A DNA stretch of 34,755 bases, from NCBI GenBank assembly GCA_028279585.1, contig JANQNL010000037.1:1-34755 (forward strand). The letters run 5' to 3'. This DNA is from Thermoplasmatota archaeon (GTDB lineage: Archaea > Thermoplasmatota > Penumbrarchaeia > JANQNL01). The translations under genes and the position numbers were made by a program. The notes beneath the pieces are model-generated. The model had not been told where the DNA came from. It did no database searches and saw only the letters and a program-made list of their open reading frames with translations. Shown piece after piece: positions 1 through 7,699 of this stretch (position 1 is its first letter; the number at the start of each line of letters is the position of its first letter).

Positions 1-1137
1 CGAGTCATACATGGGGGATTCCCTGTGGAGGTGGATGACGAAGAGACGCTCCATGTCAGCGCCCTTGGTGTCATGGAGTGGAAGTGCAAAGCCCTTGACC
101 TTTCGTGGGTATCGGAGCCAGCCTGGGGCTGACTTTCCACGGGCGTCCTCCCAGGCGTCCTCGAACATCTGGACCTTCTCGATGTCGGAGAATGGGACCT
201 TGGCGGTCATGCCCTTGTTGCTCAATCCAAGGCCAGTGTGGGAGACCTCCACGAACGGTGGAGGGCCTGGGTCCATGCCTCCCCTCTGGACGAGGGTGAC
301 GATGAGCGGGATGGAGAGGATAACGATCATGAGCGAGGTGATGGGTATCCAAAGCAGGATGAGTGCTGGACATACGACGCAGGACCCAAGGGCCGCTGGC
401 AGGGTCAATGCTGCTGCGACCACAAGAAGGGCTGCGACAATGGAGATGTACCGCGCCACCTTGTATCTGATGAGGTTGACCGGGTTGCAGCTACCGTAGA
501 ACCGGGCTGGAAGTCTCTTCCATGGTGGGTTCGAGCCGCGCAGTCCGATGGTGCCTGTGAACCTGTCCACGTCGGAGATGTTGATGACCACGCTGGTCCT
601 TGCTTCGATGGAGCCCCAGAGTGGATTTACCGACTTGCCCAGAGGCTTCTGAAGCTTTAGAACGATGAGCTGCTCGGGGTCGGCGCATGGATGGGCCATA
701 TAGGTGCCGTGCCTGGACAGTTTCTTGATGAACTGGAACCCTGATGGGATGGGACCGGAGAGGTAGTATGACCACCAGTCAAGGAACGGCTGGTAGTCCA
801 CCACGTGGTCTGCTTGGAAGCTGATGACCTCCTTGCCCAGTGTCACCAGGACCTCGTCCTTTTCAACCTCGACGAAGTAGTTGTTCTGGGCTGCTGCCGA
901 TATCACGGTGAGATACTTGTAGAATATCCAGATCCCAAAGACCACGCCGGCTGCGATGATGAGGACGGCGTCGATCAGGAACACTGCTGTGGATATCGGG
1001 ATGAGCAGGAAGTGAAGCGAGATTATGACGCATCCTGTGATGAGGATGATGGACATGAGGGCCAGGAGCATCTGGTGTACAAAGTATGTGGTCACTCTCT
1101 TTTTCGAGATGGTGGAGCGGAATGTCTCCGTTTCCAA
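1..1137 (-). CDS. Four-helix membrane protein of unknown function, C-terminus cut by window edge
   Basis: An uninterrupted minus-strand frame of 379 codons runs from a TTG at 1137 off the left edge. No ATG fits, and the TTG is preceded at 5 nt by a strong GGAGGAG, so TTG is the likely start. The N-terminus is charged (ETETFRSTISKKRVTTYF). Two hydrophobic segments follow at about residues 20-48 and 50-75, then a soluble region of about 140 residues containing DWWSYYLSGP and a cysteine. Two more membrane helices lie at about 230-248 and 255-280 around a C-V-V-C motif, then a second soluble region that continues past the edge. I do not recognise a family; the helix pair, soluble domain, helix pair plan suggests an integral membrane protein with cytoplasmic domains. 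Regular codon use throughout supports a real gene. It is divergent from the methyltransferase gene. Confidence 0.75.
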   Translation of the reverse strand, partial: METETFRSTISKKRVTTYFVHQMLLALMSIILITGCVIISLHFLLIPISTAVFLIDAVLIIAAGVVFGIWIFYKYLTVISAAAQNNYFVEVEKDEVLVTLGKEVISFQADHVVDYQPFLDWWSYYLSGPIPSGFQFIKKLSRHGTYMAHPCADPEQLIVLKLQKPLGKSVNPLWGSIEARTSVVINISDVDRFTGTIGLRGSNPPWKRLPARFYGSCNPVNLIRYKVARYISIVAALLVVAAALTLPAALGSCVVCPALILLWIPITSLMIVILSIPLIVTLVQRGGMDPGPPPFVEVSHTGLGLSNKGMTAKVPFSDIEKVQMFEDAWEDARGKSAPGWLRYPRKVKGFALPLHDTKGADMERLFVIHLHRESPMYDS

Positions 1138-1332
1138 TCTGGCTCCTCCGGTATGAGCGCATAATAGACTAGTAAGTGAAATAGATTTTGGAGATTGTTC
1201 ACGAGTGAGCAGGCCGGAAGGGGAGTGGTGGAGGCCAGCGGAGCGAGTGTTCGGGGGGTGGATGGTGGGCCTGGTGGGGACTTTGACGTATGCAAGCAAA
1301 GCTTTATTGACCACATACCCCTCGTCCCCCTC
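1138..1332. other. G-rich divergent intergenic region with tlyA promoter
   Basis: No gene is visible. The segment from 1205 to 1285 is G-rich on the plus strand, with a run of six G near 1250 and further GGG/GGGG tracts. An A/T-rich element, GCTTTATTGA at 1301-1310, sits about 27 bp before the ATG at 1333 and is the likely TATA box of the methyltransferase gene. The sequence GGAGCGAG at about 1240 recurs at about 21642 in another intergenic region; whether that is a dispersed repeat cannot be judged from two copies. Confidence 0.45.
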
Positions 1333-2046
1333 ATGAAACAGCGCGCCGACGTCCTCCTCATGGATGCAGGCCACGCAACCTCCCGCAGCCAGGCCAAGGC
1401 CCTCATCAAGCAGGGCATGGTCAAGGCAGACGGCAAGGTCGTGGACAAGCCATCCAGAATGCTTCCAGTCAATGCGAAGCTCGAGGTCGAGGGAGAGGTC
1501 TATGTCGGGCGCGGTGCAAGGAAGCTCGAAGCAGCACTCGACTCCTTCGCCGTCCGACCCGATGGCAAGGTATGTGCAGACGTGGGGGCTTCCACTGGGG
1601 GATTCACCCAGGTCCTCATCCGCGCTGGAGCCGAGAAGGTCTACGCCATCGATGTTGGCATCGACCAGCTTGCACCGATCCTCAGGGACGACGAGCGTGT
1701 TATCGTGATGGAAGGAACGGACGCCAGGGACGCGGAGGTCGAAGAAAGGATCTCGATCCTCACAGTCGACGTCTCGTTCATCTCTGTCCGTCTGGTCCTG
1801 ACCCCAGCTCTGGAATGGCTCGAAAAGGAAGCGGACATCATCATCCTTTTAAAGCCACAGTTCGAGGCTGGACCCAGGGCTGGAAAGAAAGGTGTGATCA
1901 AGGACCAGGAGGTCAGGGCCAACGTCCTTGAGGACTTCATTGACTGGTGTGAGGACCAGGGGCTCGAGCTGAAGGGATGGATGGACTCCCCAGTTGAAGG
2001 AGCCAAGGGTAACCGTGAATTCTTGGTCTGGTTAGGGAACCCATAA
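1333..2046 (+). CDS. tlyA: TlyA-family rRNA (cytidine-2'-O)-methyltransferase
   Basis: A 237-residue protein with the two-domain plan of the TlyA/HemA family. An N-terminal S4 RNA-binding domain (about 1-60, with SRSQAKALIKQGMVKADGK) is followed by a Rossmann-like FtsJ-type methyltransferase domain. The linker motif GRGARKL corresponds to the family's SRGGxKL. SAM motif I is DVGASTGGFT; TVDVSFISVR and LLKPQFE supply the Asp and Lys expected of the K-D-K-E catalytic set, and NREFLVWL the final Glu. Family members 2'-O-methylate cytidines in 16S and 23S rRNA; the archaeal target is not established here. The reading frame extends upstream to 1195, but the G-rich upstream part looks non-coding. 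The TATA-like element about 27 bp before ATG 1333 and the lack of a Shine-Dalgarno point to a leaderless start there. Confidence 0.9.
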   Translation: MKQRADVLLMDAGHATSRSQAKALIKQGMVKADGKVVDKPSRMLPVNAKLEVEGEVYVGRGARKLEAALDSFAVRPDGKVCADVGASTGGFTQVLIRAGAEKVYAIDVGIDQLAPILRDDERVIVMEGTDARDAEVEERISILTVDVSFISVRLVLTPALEWLEKEADIIILLKPQFEAGPRAGKKGVIKDQEVRANVLEDFIDWCEDQGLELKGWMDSPVEGAKGNREFLVWLGNP

Positions 2047-2072
2047 ATCGCATGGGACCATACACACATCCG

Positions 2073-2663
2073 ATGGCACGGCGCAAGCGTGGTGGAAAAA
2101 AGAAGAAGAAGACATCCCCAGTCATCCTGGAGAATACCTTCCTTGAAGAATACAACAGCTCGAAGATCAAAAGAATAGCTGTTGCTGTTGCCATCTCATA
2201 CGCTGTGATGTTCACAGCATTCATTATCGTAATAGGTCTGCTCTACGCCATATGGAGCGTGGGGGATGACATCCCCCAGGCAGTGGTCTACATCGTCCCC
2301 ATCATCATCATGGGTATAGCCTCGGTCGGTGTGCTGTTCATCTACTACAAGGCCACAGAGCTTCCGATAATGGAGGTCACCGCCCCGCAACCACAGGACG
2401 TTGTCGCCTTGGCCTGTGCAGGTATCGAGGCCATGGGATACGAGCCTGTCCTTGCTGGGAATACAGAGACCCAGACGTCGCTCAAGCTTGGAAAGGATGG
2501 ACCTAGGCTGAACGTCATCCCTCAAGGGAACGACCGCTACAAACTGACCTTGCAGGATATCAACTTCATCAAGCCCGAGCGGGTGCTCTACTTCAGATTG
2601 TTGACCAAAAGACTCACAGACCAGTGCGCCAATCCTCCTGAATGGGTGCAGACCAGGAAGTGA
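2073..2663 (+). CDS. Small two-helix membrane protein, unknown function
   Basis: A 196-residue protein starting MARRKRGGKKKKK, a strongly basic cytoplasmic N-terminus. Two membrane helices follow (about residues 36-62 and 70-95), joined by a short loop with a GDDIP sequence. The C-terminal 95 residues look like a soluble alpha/beta domain containing ALACAGIEAMGYEP and a Cys near the end (TDQCANPPEW). I do not recognise a family. An in-frame ATG at 2052 exists, but CATAAATC at 2042-2049, overlapping the stop region of the preceding gene, lies about 27 bp before ATG 2073, so a leaderless start at 2073 fits better. The gene lies 26 bp after tlyA but probably has its own promoter. Its stop abuts the stop of the convergent flavodoxin gene. 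Confidence 0.75.
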   Translation: MARRKRGGKKKKKTSPVILENTFLEEYNSSKIKRIAVAVAISYAVMFTAFIIVIGLLYAIWSVGDDIPQAVVYIVPIIIMGIASVGVLFIYYKATELPIMEVTAPQPQDVVALACAGIEAMGYEPVLAGNTETQTSLKLGKDGPRLNVIPQGNDRYKLTLQDINFIKPERVLYFRLLTKRLTDQCANPPEWVQTRK

Positions 2664-3128
2664 TCACTGGACCTCTTTGGCGAACTTCTTCATCTTCTTT
2701 TTGAACGAACCGTTCTTGATGGCCCCAGATGTGAAGCCGTAAGTGATGGTTGCCTTCTTGCCAAGGTCCTTTTTAAAGTCTCTTTCAGAGTTCACACCCT
2801 TGTCCACATCGCAGGTATAGAACAGGGCAGCCTTCTTGATCTTGCCCTTGTACATCTTCATGAACTCGTTCGTAGCTGGAGAGTTGGTGTACCACCAGAC
2901 AGGTGTTCCGATGATCACCAGGTCATAGTCCGAGACCTTGGCTTTCACCTTCTTGATCGTGGTCTTCTTATTGATGGGGGCCAGGTATGCTCCGGCAGAG
3001 CCTATGACACCTGTCCGTTTCTTGTTGTCGACGATCTCTTCGATATCGCAATCCATCTCCTTTGCCAAAGCTTCTGCAAGGGCCTTCGTGTTGCCGGTCC
3101 GTGTGAAGTATACTACCAGTGCATTCAT
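2664..3128 (-). CDS. Flavodoxin / flavodoxin-domain protein
   Basis: A 154-residue single-domain flavodoxin that would bind FMN and act as a small cytoplasmic electron carrier or quinone/oxidative-stress reductase. The phosphate-binding loop is TRTGNT (about residues 8-13) after the first strand ALVVYF. The second flavin loop is around GTPVWWYTNSP, with stacking tryptophans, and a Cys lies in FYTCDVDKG. The C-terminus is Lys-rich. Translation could begin further upstream (MVTMSYKDYP), but the TATA-like element TCATATAAAG on the minus strand (3150-3159) is about 27 bp before ATG 3128, which also matches where the fold begins. The gene is divergent from an HxlR regulator with likely operators between them, so it is probably the regulator's target, a common arrangement for flavin proteins. 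Confidence 0.88.
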   Translation of the reverse strand: MNALVVYFTRTGNTKALAEALAKEMDCDIEEIVDNKKRTGVIGSAGAYLAPINKKTTIKKVKAKVSDYDLVIIGTPVWWYTNSPATNEFMKMYKGKIKKAALFYTCDVDKGVNSERDFKKDLGKKATITYGFTSGAIKNGSFKKKMKKFAKEVQ

Positions 3129-3149
3129 GATCTCACCACCTGGGTAATC

Positions 3150-3196
3150 TTTATATGACATTGTCACCATTAGTTATTTGGTGACTTATTGTTACC
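3150..3196. promoter_or_regulatory. Flavodoxin promoter with candidate HxlR operators
   Basis: The minus-strand TATA-like element is at 3150-3159. Next to it is a perfect 6-bp inverted repeat, GTCACC (3163-3168) and GGTGAC (3180-3185), spaced 11 bp, about one helical turn. GGTGAC also pairs imperfectly with GTTACC (3191-3196). GTNAC-type half sites continue toward the divergent regulator start (AGTGACTTAAG near 3208, GTAACC near 3238). Placement between divergent promoters fits an HxlR-family operator; regulator binding is inferred. Confidence 0.5.
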
Positions 3197-3253
3197 CCAT
3201 AGCATTTAGTGACTTAAGAACATTTTCTTACCCCAAAGTAACCTGGTGTTCGC

Positions 3254-3622
3254 ATGGTAACCGAAGACGCAGAATGTATCGATGCTGAAAAGGCCCTTGA
3301 CGCGCTGATGAGAAAGTGGTCCATCCTTATCCTCAAGGACATGTTCATGGGAGCCAAAAGGTTCAATGAGTTCCTAGAGATGAATCCCAGGATAAGCGGC
3401 AAGGTCCTTTCAGACCAGTTGAAGAACCTTGAGAAGTATGGTTATATCGAGAAGGTCGTTGTGAGCACTACACCACTGAGAGCAGAATATCATCTGACAG
3501 ATCGGGGCCGAGCACTGAACCGGATGTTGTACGAGATGATGGTGTATGCCAGGGAATGGTTACTAGTCGAAGAATGCGAGGAGCTCAAGGAGAAGCACCT
3601 GAAGAAGGTTTTCAATATCTAG
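3254..3622 (+). CDS. HxlR-family winged-helix transcriptional regulator
   Basis: A 122-residue protein covering a complete HxlR domain. The family pattern is clear: a Cys near the N-terminus (ECIDAEKALDAL), KWSILILKDMFMGAKRFNEF, the recognition-helix region RISGKVLSDQLKNLEKYGYIEK, and the wing with the RAEYHLTDRG motif. A helical tail ends in EELKEKHLKKVF. These regulators bind DNA as dimers and often sense electrophiles or redox state through the N-terminal Cys, which is kept here (Cys8). It is divergent from the flavodoxin gene, and the 125 bp between the starts is rich in GTNAC half sites. I infer local autoregulation and control of the flavodoxin. The TATA box for this gene is weak. Confidence 0.9.
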   Translation: MVTEDAECIDAEKALDALMRKWSILILKDMFMGAKRFNEFLEMNPRISGKVLSDQLKNLEKYGYIEKVVVSTTPLRAEYHLTDRGRALNRMLYEMMVYAREWLLVEECEELKEKHLKKVFNI

Positions 3623-3684
3623 TCCTGTAGCATCAACGGGATACGATTAAATCCATGGACAATGTTGCTACTGCTCGTGATATC

Positions 3685-4368
3685 ATGAGCGAGTTCTCGG
3701 GATTTCCAAAGGAAGCGATAACGTTCTTCAGAGACCTAAGTTTCAATAATGAGAAGGAATGGTTCCATGCCCACAAGAAGGAGTATGAGGAGTACGTCCT
3801 TGAACCGGCCAAGCTGTTCGTAGTGGCCATGGGAGATCGGCTCCATGAGATATCTCCAGATGTCCAAGCCATCCCTGCTGTGAACAAGTCCTTGTTCAGG
3901 CTCAACCGGGATGTCCGGTTCAGCAAGGACAAGTCTCCCTACAAGACCAACATGGGCATCCTGTTCTGGGAAGGTCCAAAGAAGAGGATGGAAAATCCTG
4001 GGTTCTACATCAGCCTGGAGACCGACGGCGTGATGATAGCAGGGGGAAGCCATGTCTTCCCGAAGGAGCTCCTTCCAAAGTATCGGGAAGCTGCAGCTGA
4101 TAAGAAGGCTGGAAAGGAGCTTGCAGACCTCGCCGTGAGCCTAGACAAGACCGGGGTCCCGATCCTTGGTGCCCATTACAAGCGGGTTCCCCAGGGATAT
4201 GACGCGGACCATCCTAATGCTGAGCTTCTCAAGCACAATGGTGTTTACTGCATGGTCAAGAACAAGCACCCCAAGGAGCTGCACTCTGCAAAGTTTGTGG
4301 ACTACTGCTACGAATACTGTGTGAAGATGGACCCCATGAACAGATGGGTGCTGAAGTATCTCTATTAG
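3685..4368 (+). CDS. DUF2461 (TIGR02453) family protein
   Basis: A 227-residue protein with the complete DUF2461 signature: FPKEAITFFRDL, NNEKEWFHAHKKEYEE near the N-terminus, then RLNRDVRFSKDKSPYKTN and the FYISLETDG / IAGGSH segment. The biochemical role of this widespread family is unknown. An in-frame ATG at 3655 would add ten residues, but GATTAAAT at 3645-3652 is too close to it to act as its TATA box. That element is about 36 bp from ATG 3685, and family members begin close to the FPGFP/FSGF motif, so 3685 is preferred. The stop overlaps that of the convergent HD gene by 4 bp. Confidence 0.87.
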   Translation: MSEFSGFPKEAITFFRDLSFNNEKEWFHAHKKEYEEYVLEPAKLFVVAMGDRLHEISPDVQAIPAVNKSLFRLNRDVRFSKDKSPYKTNMGILFWEGPKKRMENPGFYISLETDGVMIAGGSHVFPKELLPKYREAAADKKAGKELADLAVSLDKTGVPILGAHYKRVPQGYDADHPNAELLKHNGVYCMVKNKHPKELHSAKFVDYCYEYCVKMDPMNRWVLKYLY

Positions 4369-5135
4369 TTCAGCTCGAACTTGTCGATGATCTTCTTCTC
4401 ATTGCCTTCAATGACGGCAGTGATGCTGACGTAATCCTCAAGACCAGAGCCGTTGAGCTTTCCCCTTAGGAGGCTGTCCACCTGGAAGATGCCTGCGGAG
4501 TTGCCCATCTTTATCTTGATCTCGATAGGCTTCTTTCCTGACTTGATCTCCACATCATCGATGGCCATGGCAGAGACCGAGTGGATGTTGACACAGCCTT
4601 CCTGGTAGGGGATCCTTGCTCTTCCTTCCTTGAGGTCCAGACCATCGGCCAGCCTCACACAACCTGCCTCCAGGGTGAAGGCTGTGAACTCTGAATCGTG
4701 TGCGGTGATAGCATGGAGGATATCGGAGATGATGATAGTGGCTTCCTTCTCATCGTAGACGCCCTCAAGGAACTCTGGGAGGATGGTCAATGCGATGGAG
4801 GAGGAGAAGCGGGGATGGGACTTACGATGCATCACGTGCCCCAGGTCATGCATGAGTGCTGCCAGGACGACGATGACCTCCGCGTCCTCGTTGGTCATCT
4901 TGTGGTCCTTGACCACGTTGGGGATGAACCCTGCCTCTGTGAGATTGCGAAGGAGCTTTAACGCAATGTTCGCCGCGATGGTGACGTGGATAGGGCCGTG
5001 GTCGTTGATGCCCATCCTGTCGATGGCATTCATGTTGGAGCATGCAAGGAAGGTCTCGAGCTTTGTAGAGCTGCGGACCCGTTCCATGATGGTCTCCAGC
5101 TTCGCGTTCCCCTTGGTCGGGATGTTAATGTGCAT
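4365..5135 (-). CDS. HD-domain metal-dependent phosphohydrolase
   Basis: A 256-residue cytoplasmic protein with an N-terminal HD domain. The likely metal ligands are visible: NDHGPIHV (His46/His50), ALMHDLGH (His96-Asp97, His100), SHPRFS, and a later Asp in RLADGLDLKEG near residue 168. HD enzymes hydrolyse phosphate esters of nucleotides or second messengers; the substrate cannot be told. The last 75 residues (from about 180, containing INSVSAMAI-like and KPIEIKIKMGN segments) form a separate beta-rich domain that I do not recognise. ATG 5135 lies 28 bp from an A/T palindrome, so the transcript is probably leaderless. The same element lies about 31 bp from the start of the divergent gene at 5195. 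Confidence 0.85.
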   Translation of the reverse strand: MHINIPTKGNAKLETIMERVRSSTKLETFLACSNMNAIDRMGINDHGPIHVTIAANIALKLLRNLTEAGFIPNVVKDHKMTNEDAEVIVVLAALMHDLGHVMHRKSHPRFSSSIALTILPEFLEGVYDEKEATIIISDILHAITAHDSEFTAFTLEAGCVRLADGLDLKEGRARIPYQEGCVNIHSVSAMAIDDVEIKSGKKPIEIKIKMGNSAGIFQVDSLLRGKLNGSGLEDYVSITAVIEGNEKKIIDKFELN

Positions 5136-5158
5136 GGTGGGGGGAACGTGGTCATTGG

Positions 5159-5168
5159 TTTTAAATAT
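5159..5168. promoter_or_regulatory. Symmetric bidirectional TATA element
   Basis: TTTTAAATAT is the only A/T-rich block in the 59 bp between the divergent starts at 5135 (minus) and 5195 (plus). Its centre is about 28 bp from the first and about 31 bp from the second. Because TTTAAA is self-complementary, one element could serve both genes. Confidence 0.5.
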
Positions 5169-5194
5169 CCTGAACAGTATGCTTTCTCAAGGTG

Positions 5195-5941
5195 ATGTCG
5201 ATGCAGATGGAGCTGGACATTTTCAAAAAGATAAAAGAGGTAGGGGACACGCTGGACCCGAAAAGGTATGGGGATAACTTCCGAAGAGTCCGAGACTCTG
5301 TCACTGGCATCAAGGATTCTGATCTTCCAATGGAGGCAAAGACCGAGTTGCTGGGCATCTACAAGGATGTGTTCGTGGAACTGGCCAAGCTTTCACCAGA
5401 TACGACAAGGTTGAACGAGCTTCAATCAGACCTTTATAATTCACTTAGGAAGAACGGCTTTGCAGACCAGATCATCAGGGACATGGATAACAGCCAGATA
5501 TACTACAAGGGAACACCAGAGTATGATGAGTACATCAAGAAACAGGGACGCAGGCTACGAGCTCCAACCCATGGTGAGATCGCCGCGGGTGACGATGTTT
5601 TCGAGGGGGCAATGGATGCGGCCTACTACTCAGATGTTGATGGAAAAGGGGTAGCATCCGGAGCTGCAGATGTTGTCCGTAGTGGTGGCGATGTCGTGGA
5701 GGGTGCGGTGGAAGGGATCAAGGACCTTGCCGATGGTAGTTCCGAAGGCGGGGATGCTGCAGAGGCTGCGGGGAATTTGGCAGCGGTCGCTGCCAGCGGT
5801 GCAGACCTTTCTGGAGCTGCAGGTGCTGCTGCAGAAGGTGCATCGGGTTTAGCAGAGGGTGCTTCCGGTCTTGCCGAGGCAGCTCCTGCGATCCTCGAAG
5901 GTCTCGCTGCACTTAGTGAGATACTAGCTGCCTTCGGATAA
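5195..5941 (+). CDS. Hypothetical protein with Ala/Gly/Glu-rich repetitive C-terminus
   Basis: A 248-residue protein with no signal peptide. The N-terminal 120 residues are charged and helical (ELDIFKKIKEVGDTLDPKRY, TELLGIYKDVFVELAKL) and probably fold as a helical bundle. From about residue 150 the sequence becomes low complexity: VASGAADVV, VVEGAVEGI, GDAAEAAGNLAAVAASGADL, then a tandem GASGLAE duplication and a hydrophobic end (PAILEGLAALSEILAAFG). The spacing of small residues resembles a glycine-zipper or amphipathic-helix array able to pack or associate with membranes, which is an inference. GTG 5192 and ATGs at 5195, 5201 and 5207 are alternative starts; 5195 fits the shared TATA element. 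I recognise no family. Confidence 0.7.
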   Translation: MSMQMELDIFKKIKEVGDTLDPKRYGDNFRRVRDSVTGIKDSDLPMEAKTELLGIYKDVFVELAKLSPDTTRLNELQSDLYNSLRKNGFADQIIRDMDNSQIYYKGTPEYDEYIKKQGRRLRAPTHGEIAAGDDVFEGAMDAAYYSDVDGKGVASGAADVVRSGGDVVEGAVEGIKDLADGSSEGGDAAEAAGNLAAVAASGADLSGAAGAAAEGASGLAEGASGLAEAAPAILEGLAALSEILAAFG

Positions 5942-6088
5942 GGCACTTTTCAAGGCCCGTAAGTTTCCATTTTCCATCGGATCCCAGGCCAAGCCAGTGC
6001 CTTCTCAACTCCTTCGATAGTAAAAGCTTATAAACTCAAGTTCGTTGGCCCCCCGACATGTTTGCACGAGCATAACGTGGTGGGGCAA
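5942..6088. promoter_or_regulatory. Intergenic region with tupABC promoter
   Basis: No gene is seen. An 8-bp inverted repeat, AAGGCACT (5940-5947) and AGTGCCTT (5996-6003), brackets a short region that may end the upstream transcript. CTTATAAAC at 6027-6035 is a good TATA box giving a predicted transcription start near 6057. GTGGTGG at 6077-6083 is a plausible ribosome binding site for ATG 6089. No clear molybdate/tungstate-type operator was found. Confidence 0.5.
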
Positions 6089-6955
6089 ATGGAGAGAACT
6101 CGAACAATAACAATGAGTGTTCTGATAATTGGAATGATAATGATCGCAGGCCTTGTGGTCTTCACAGTAGGGTGCACGTTCAAGACCGATAGCAAAGGAG
6201 TATTGATGCTTGCGACGACGACAAGCACTGCGAATTCCGGCCTTCTTGATCACATCCTCCCCGAGTTCGAGGAGGAGTACAACTGTATGGTCAAGGTCAC
6301 TCCGGTGGGAACAGGTCAGGCATTGGAGATGGGAAGGAACGGAGATGCGGACGTACTACTCGTCCATGCTCCATCGTCAGAGATAGAGTTTGTCGAAGAT
6401 GGCTATGGAACCGCAAGGACGCTTGTCATGTACAACCAGTTCATCATCGTAGGACCGGGCGCCGATCCTGCGGGACTGAAAGGCACCAGCAATACCACAG
6501 CTGCAATGGAGACCTTCTTCGAGGGCGAGATTAAGTTCGTATCCAGAGGGGACGATTCTGGGACACACAAGAAGGAAAAGTCACTGTGGGAAGCTGCAGG
6601 GTATGATTATGCGACCGAGGTTGACATCATCGATAATGATTGGTACCTCTCAGTATCGGCCGGTATGGGGGACACCCTGACCAGGGCGAACGAGTTGGAA
6701 GCCTACACCTTGGCGGATGAGGGAACATATTACTCCTATCAGTCGGACCTTGACCTCGACATCATAGTCTCTGGGGATTCCCAGCTGTTCAATCAGTATA
6801 GCGTTGTTCCTGTCAACCCAGCGAAGCATTCCCATGTCAACGAGGAATTGGCAAATGACTTTGTAGAGTGGTTGACATCGCCCGAGGTCCAGCAGATGAT
6901 AGCTGACTTCACAGCAGATGGAAAGCAGCTTTTCACGCCGAACGCAGAGGTCTAA
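6089..6955 (+). CDS. tupA: Tungstate ABC transporter substrate-binding lipoprotein
   Basis: A 288-residue extracytoplasmic binding protein. The N-terminus has Arg residues, a hydrophobic stretch and a lipobox-like FTVGC (Cys29), so it is probably lipid-anchored. The TupA signature is clear: LATTTSTANSGLLD right after the leader, then VGTGQALEMGRNGDADVLLVHA and FVSRGDDSGTHKKEK, which form the oxyanion-binding cleft. The TTTST motif separates TupA from molybdate ModA and from the archaeal WtpA type. The reading frame extends upstream to a TTG at 6062, but ATG 6089 follows a GTGGTGG site and begins a normal leader. The order binding protein, permease, ATPase with tight spacing defines the tupABC operon, which would supply tungstate for tungstopterin enzymes. 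Confidence 0.92.
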   Translation: MERTRTITMSVLIIGMIMIAGLVVFTVGCTFKTDSKGVLMLATTTSTANSGLLDHILPEFEEEYNCMVKVTPVGTGQALEMGRNGDADVLLVHAPSSEIEFVEDGYGTARTLVMYNQFIIVGPGADPAGLKGTSNTTAAMETFFEGEIKFVSRGDDSGTHKKEKSLWEAAGYDYATEVDIIDNDWYLSVSAGMGDTLTRANELEAYTLADEGTYYSYQSDLDLDIIVSGDSQLFNQYSVVPVNPAKHSHVNEELANDFVEWLTSPEVQQMIADFTADGKQLFTPNAEV

Positions 6956-6958
6956 AAG

Positions 6959-7699
6959 ATGATATGGGAACTTATCAGGGAGGTCACGCTCCAGCTGATC
7001 TCTGGGCTTGATCCAGAGACCCAGAGAGTGGTCCTGATCACAGTGCTTACGTTGTACATGGCTACGATGAGCACTACGGTCTCCTCCCTGATAGGCATCC
7101 CATTGGGTGCATTCATTGGGATGCGGAAGTCCCAGCTGTTCCTGCTGTTCCGGGTGTTCACACACTCGCTATACGGCCTGCCCCCGGTCATTGCAGGTCT
7201 TTTGGTCTACATGCTGCTTTCAAGGGCCGGACCCTTGGGCCCCCTGGGCATCCTTTTCACACCGACCTCCATGATCGTTGCACAATGCCTTCTGATAACT
7301 CCGCTTATCACAGGGATATCTGCCTCGGCGGTGGACTCCTTGCCAAAGAACATCGAGGATACAGCAAGGTCCCTGGGTGCCAATCGGATAGACCTGATAA
7401 AGACCATGCTCTACGAGGCAAGGCTTGGCCTTTTCACTGCTGTGATGCTCGGGTTCGGAAGGGCCATATCCGAGGTCGGTGCAGTGATTATCGTGGGGGG
7501 GAACATCAAGTGGCACACCCAGGTACTGACCACATCTATAGTCCTTGAGACGCAGCGAGGCAACTTCAATTACGCTCTGACGCTGGGAGCCATCCTGATG
7601 CTCATCGCACTGATCATCTCCCTTGTCCTCACTATCGCCCAGAAAAAGAAGGGATCGAACTTGAGGTCCCTCCTGATAAAAGGTGGTGGTAAAGGATGA
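6959..7699 (+). CDS. tupB: Tungstate ABC transporter permease
   Basis: A 246-residue integral membrane protein of the binding-protein-dependent permease family. It starts 3 bp after the tupA stop. The first helix spans VVLITVLTLYMATMSTTVSSLIG. The EAA cytoplasmic loop that docks on the ATPase is visible as EDTARSLGANRIDLIKTMLYEA, with the conserved Gly in SLGANR. The segment AISEVGAVIIVGGNIKWHTQ is characteristic of TupB/CysW-like oxyanion permeases. About five to six hydrophobic segments are seen, ending in a basic tail (QKKKGSNLRSLLIKGGGKG). Its stop overlaps the ATPase start by 4 bp, indicating translational coupling. Confidence 0.92.
   Translation: MIWELIREVTLQLISGLDPETQRVVLITVLTLYMATMSTTVSSLIGIPLGAFIGMRKSQLFLLFRVFTHSLYGLPPVIAGLLVYMLLSRAGPLGPLGILFTPTSMIVAQCLLITPLITGISASAVDSLPKNIEDTARSLGANRIDLIKTMLYEARLGLFTAVMLGFGRAISEVGAVIIVGGNIKWHTQVLTTSIVLETQRGNFNYALTLGAILMLIALIISLVLTIAQKKKGSNLRSLLIKGGGKG

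Noticed and set aside
1205..1285. Possible G-quadruplex upstream of tlyA
   Set aside because: Only some of the G tracts reach three or more, and the spacing is irregular. Not enough to claim a specific structure.
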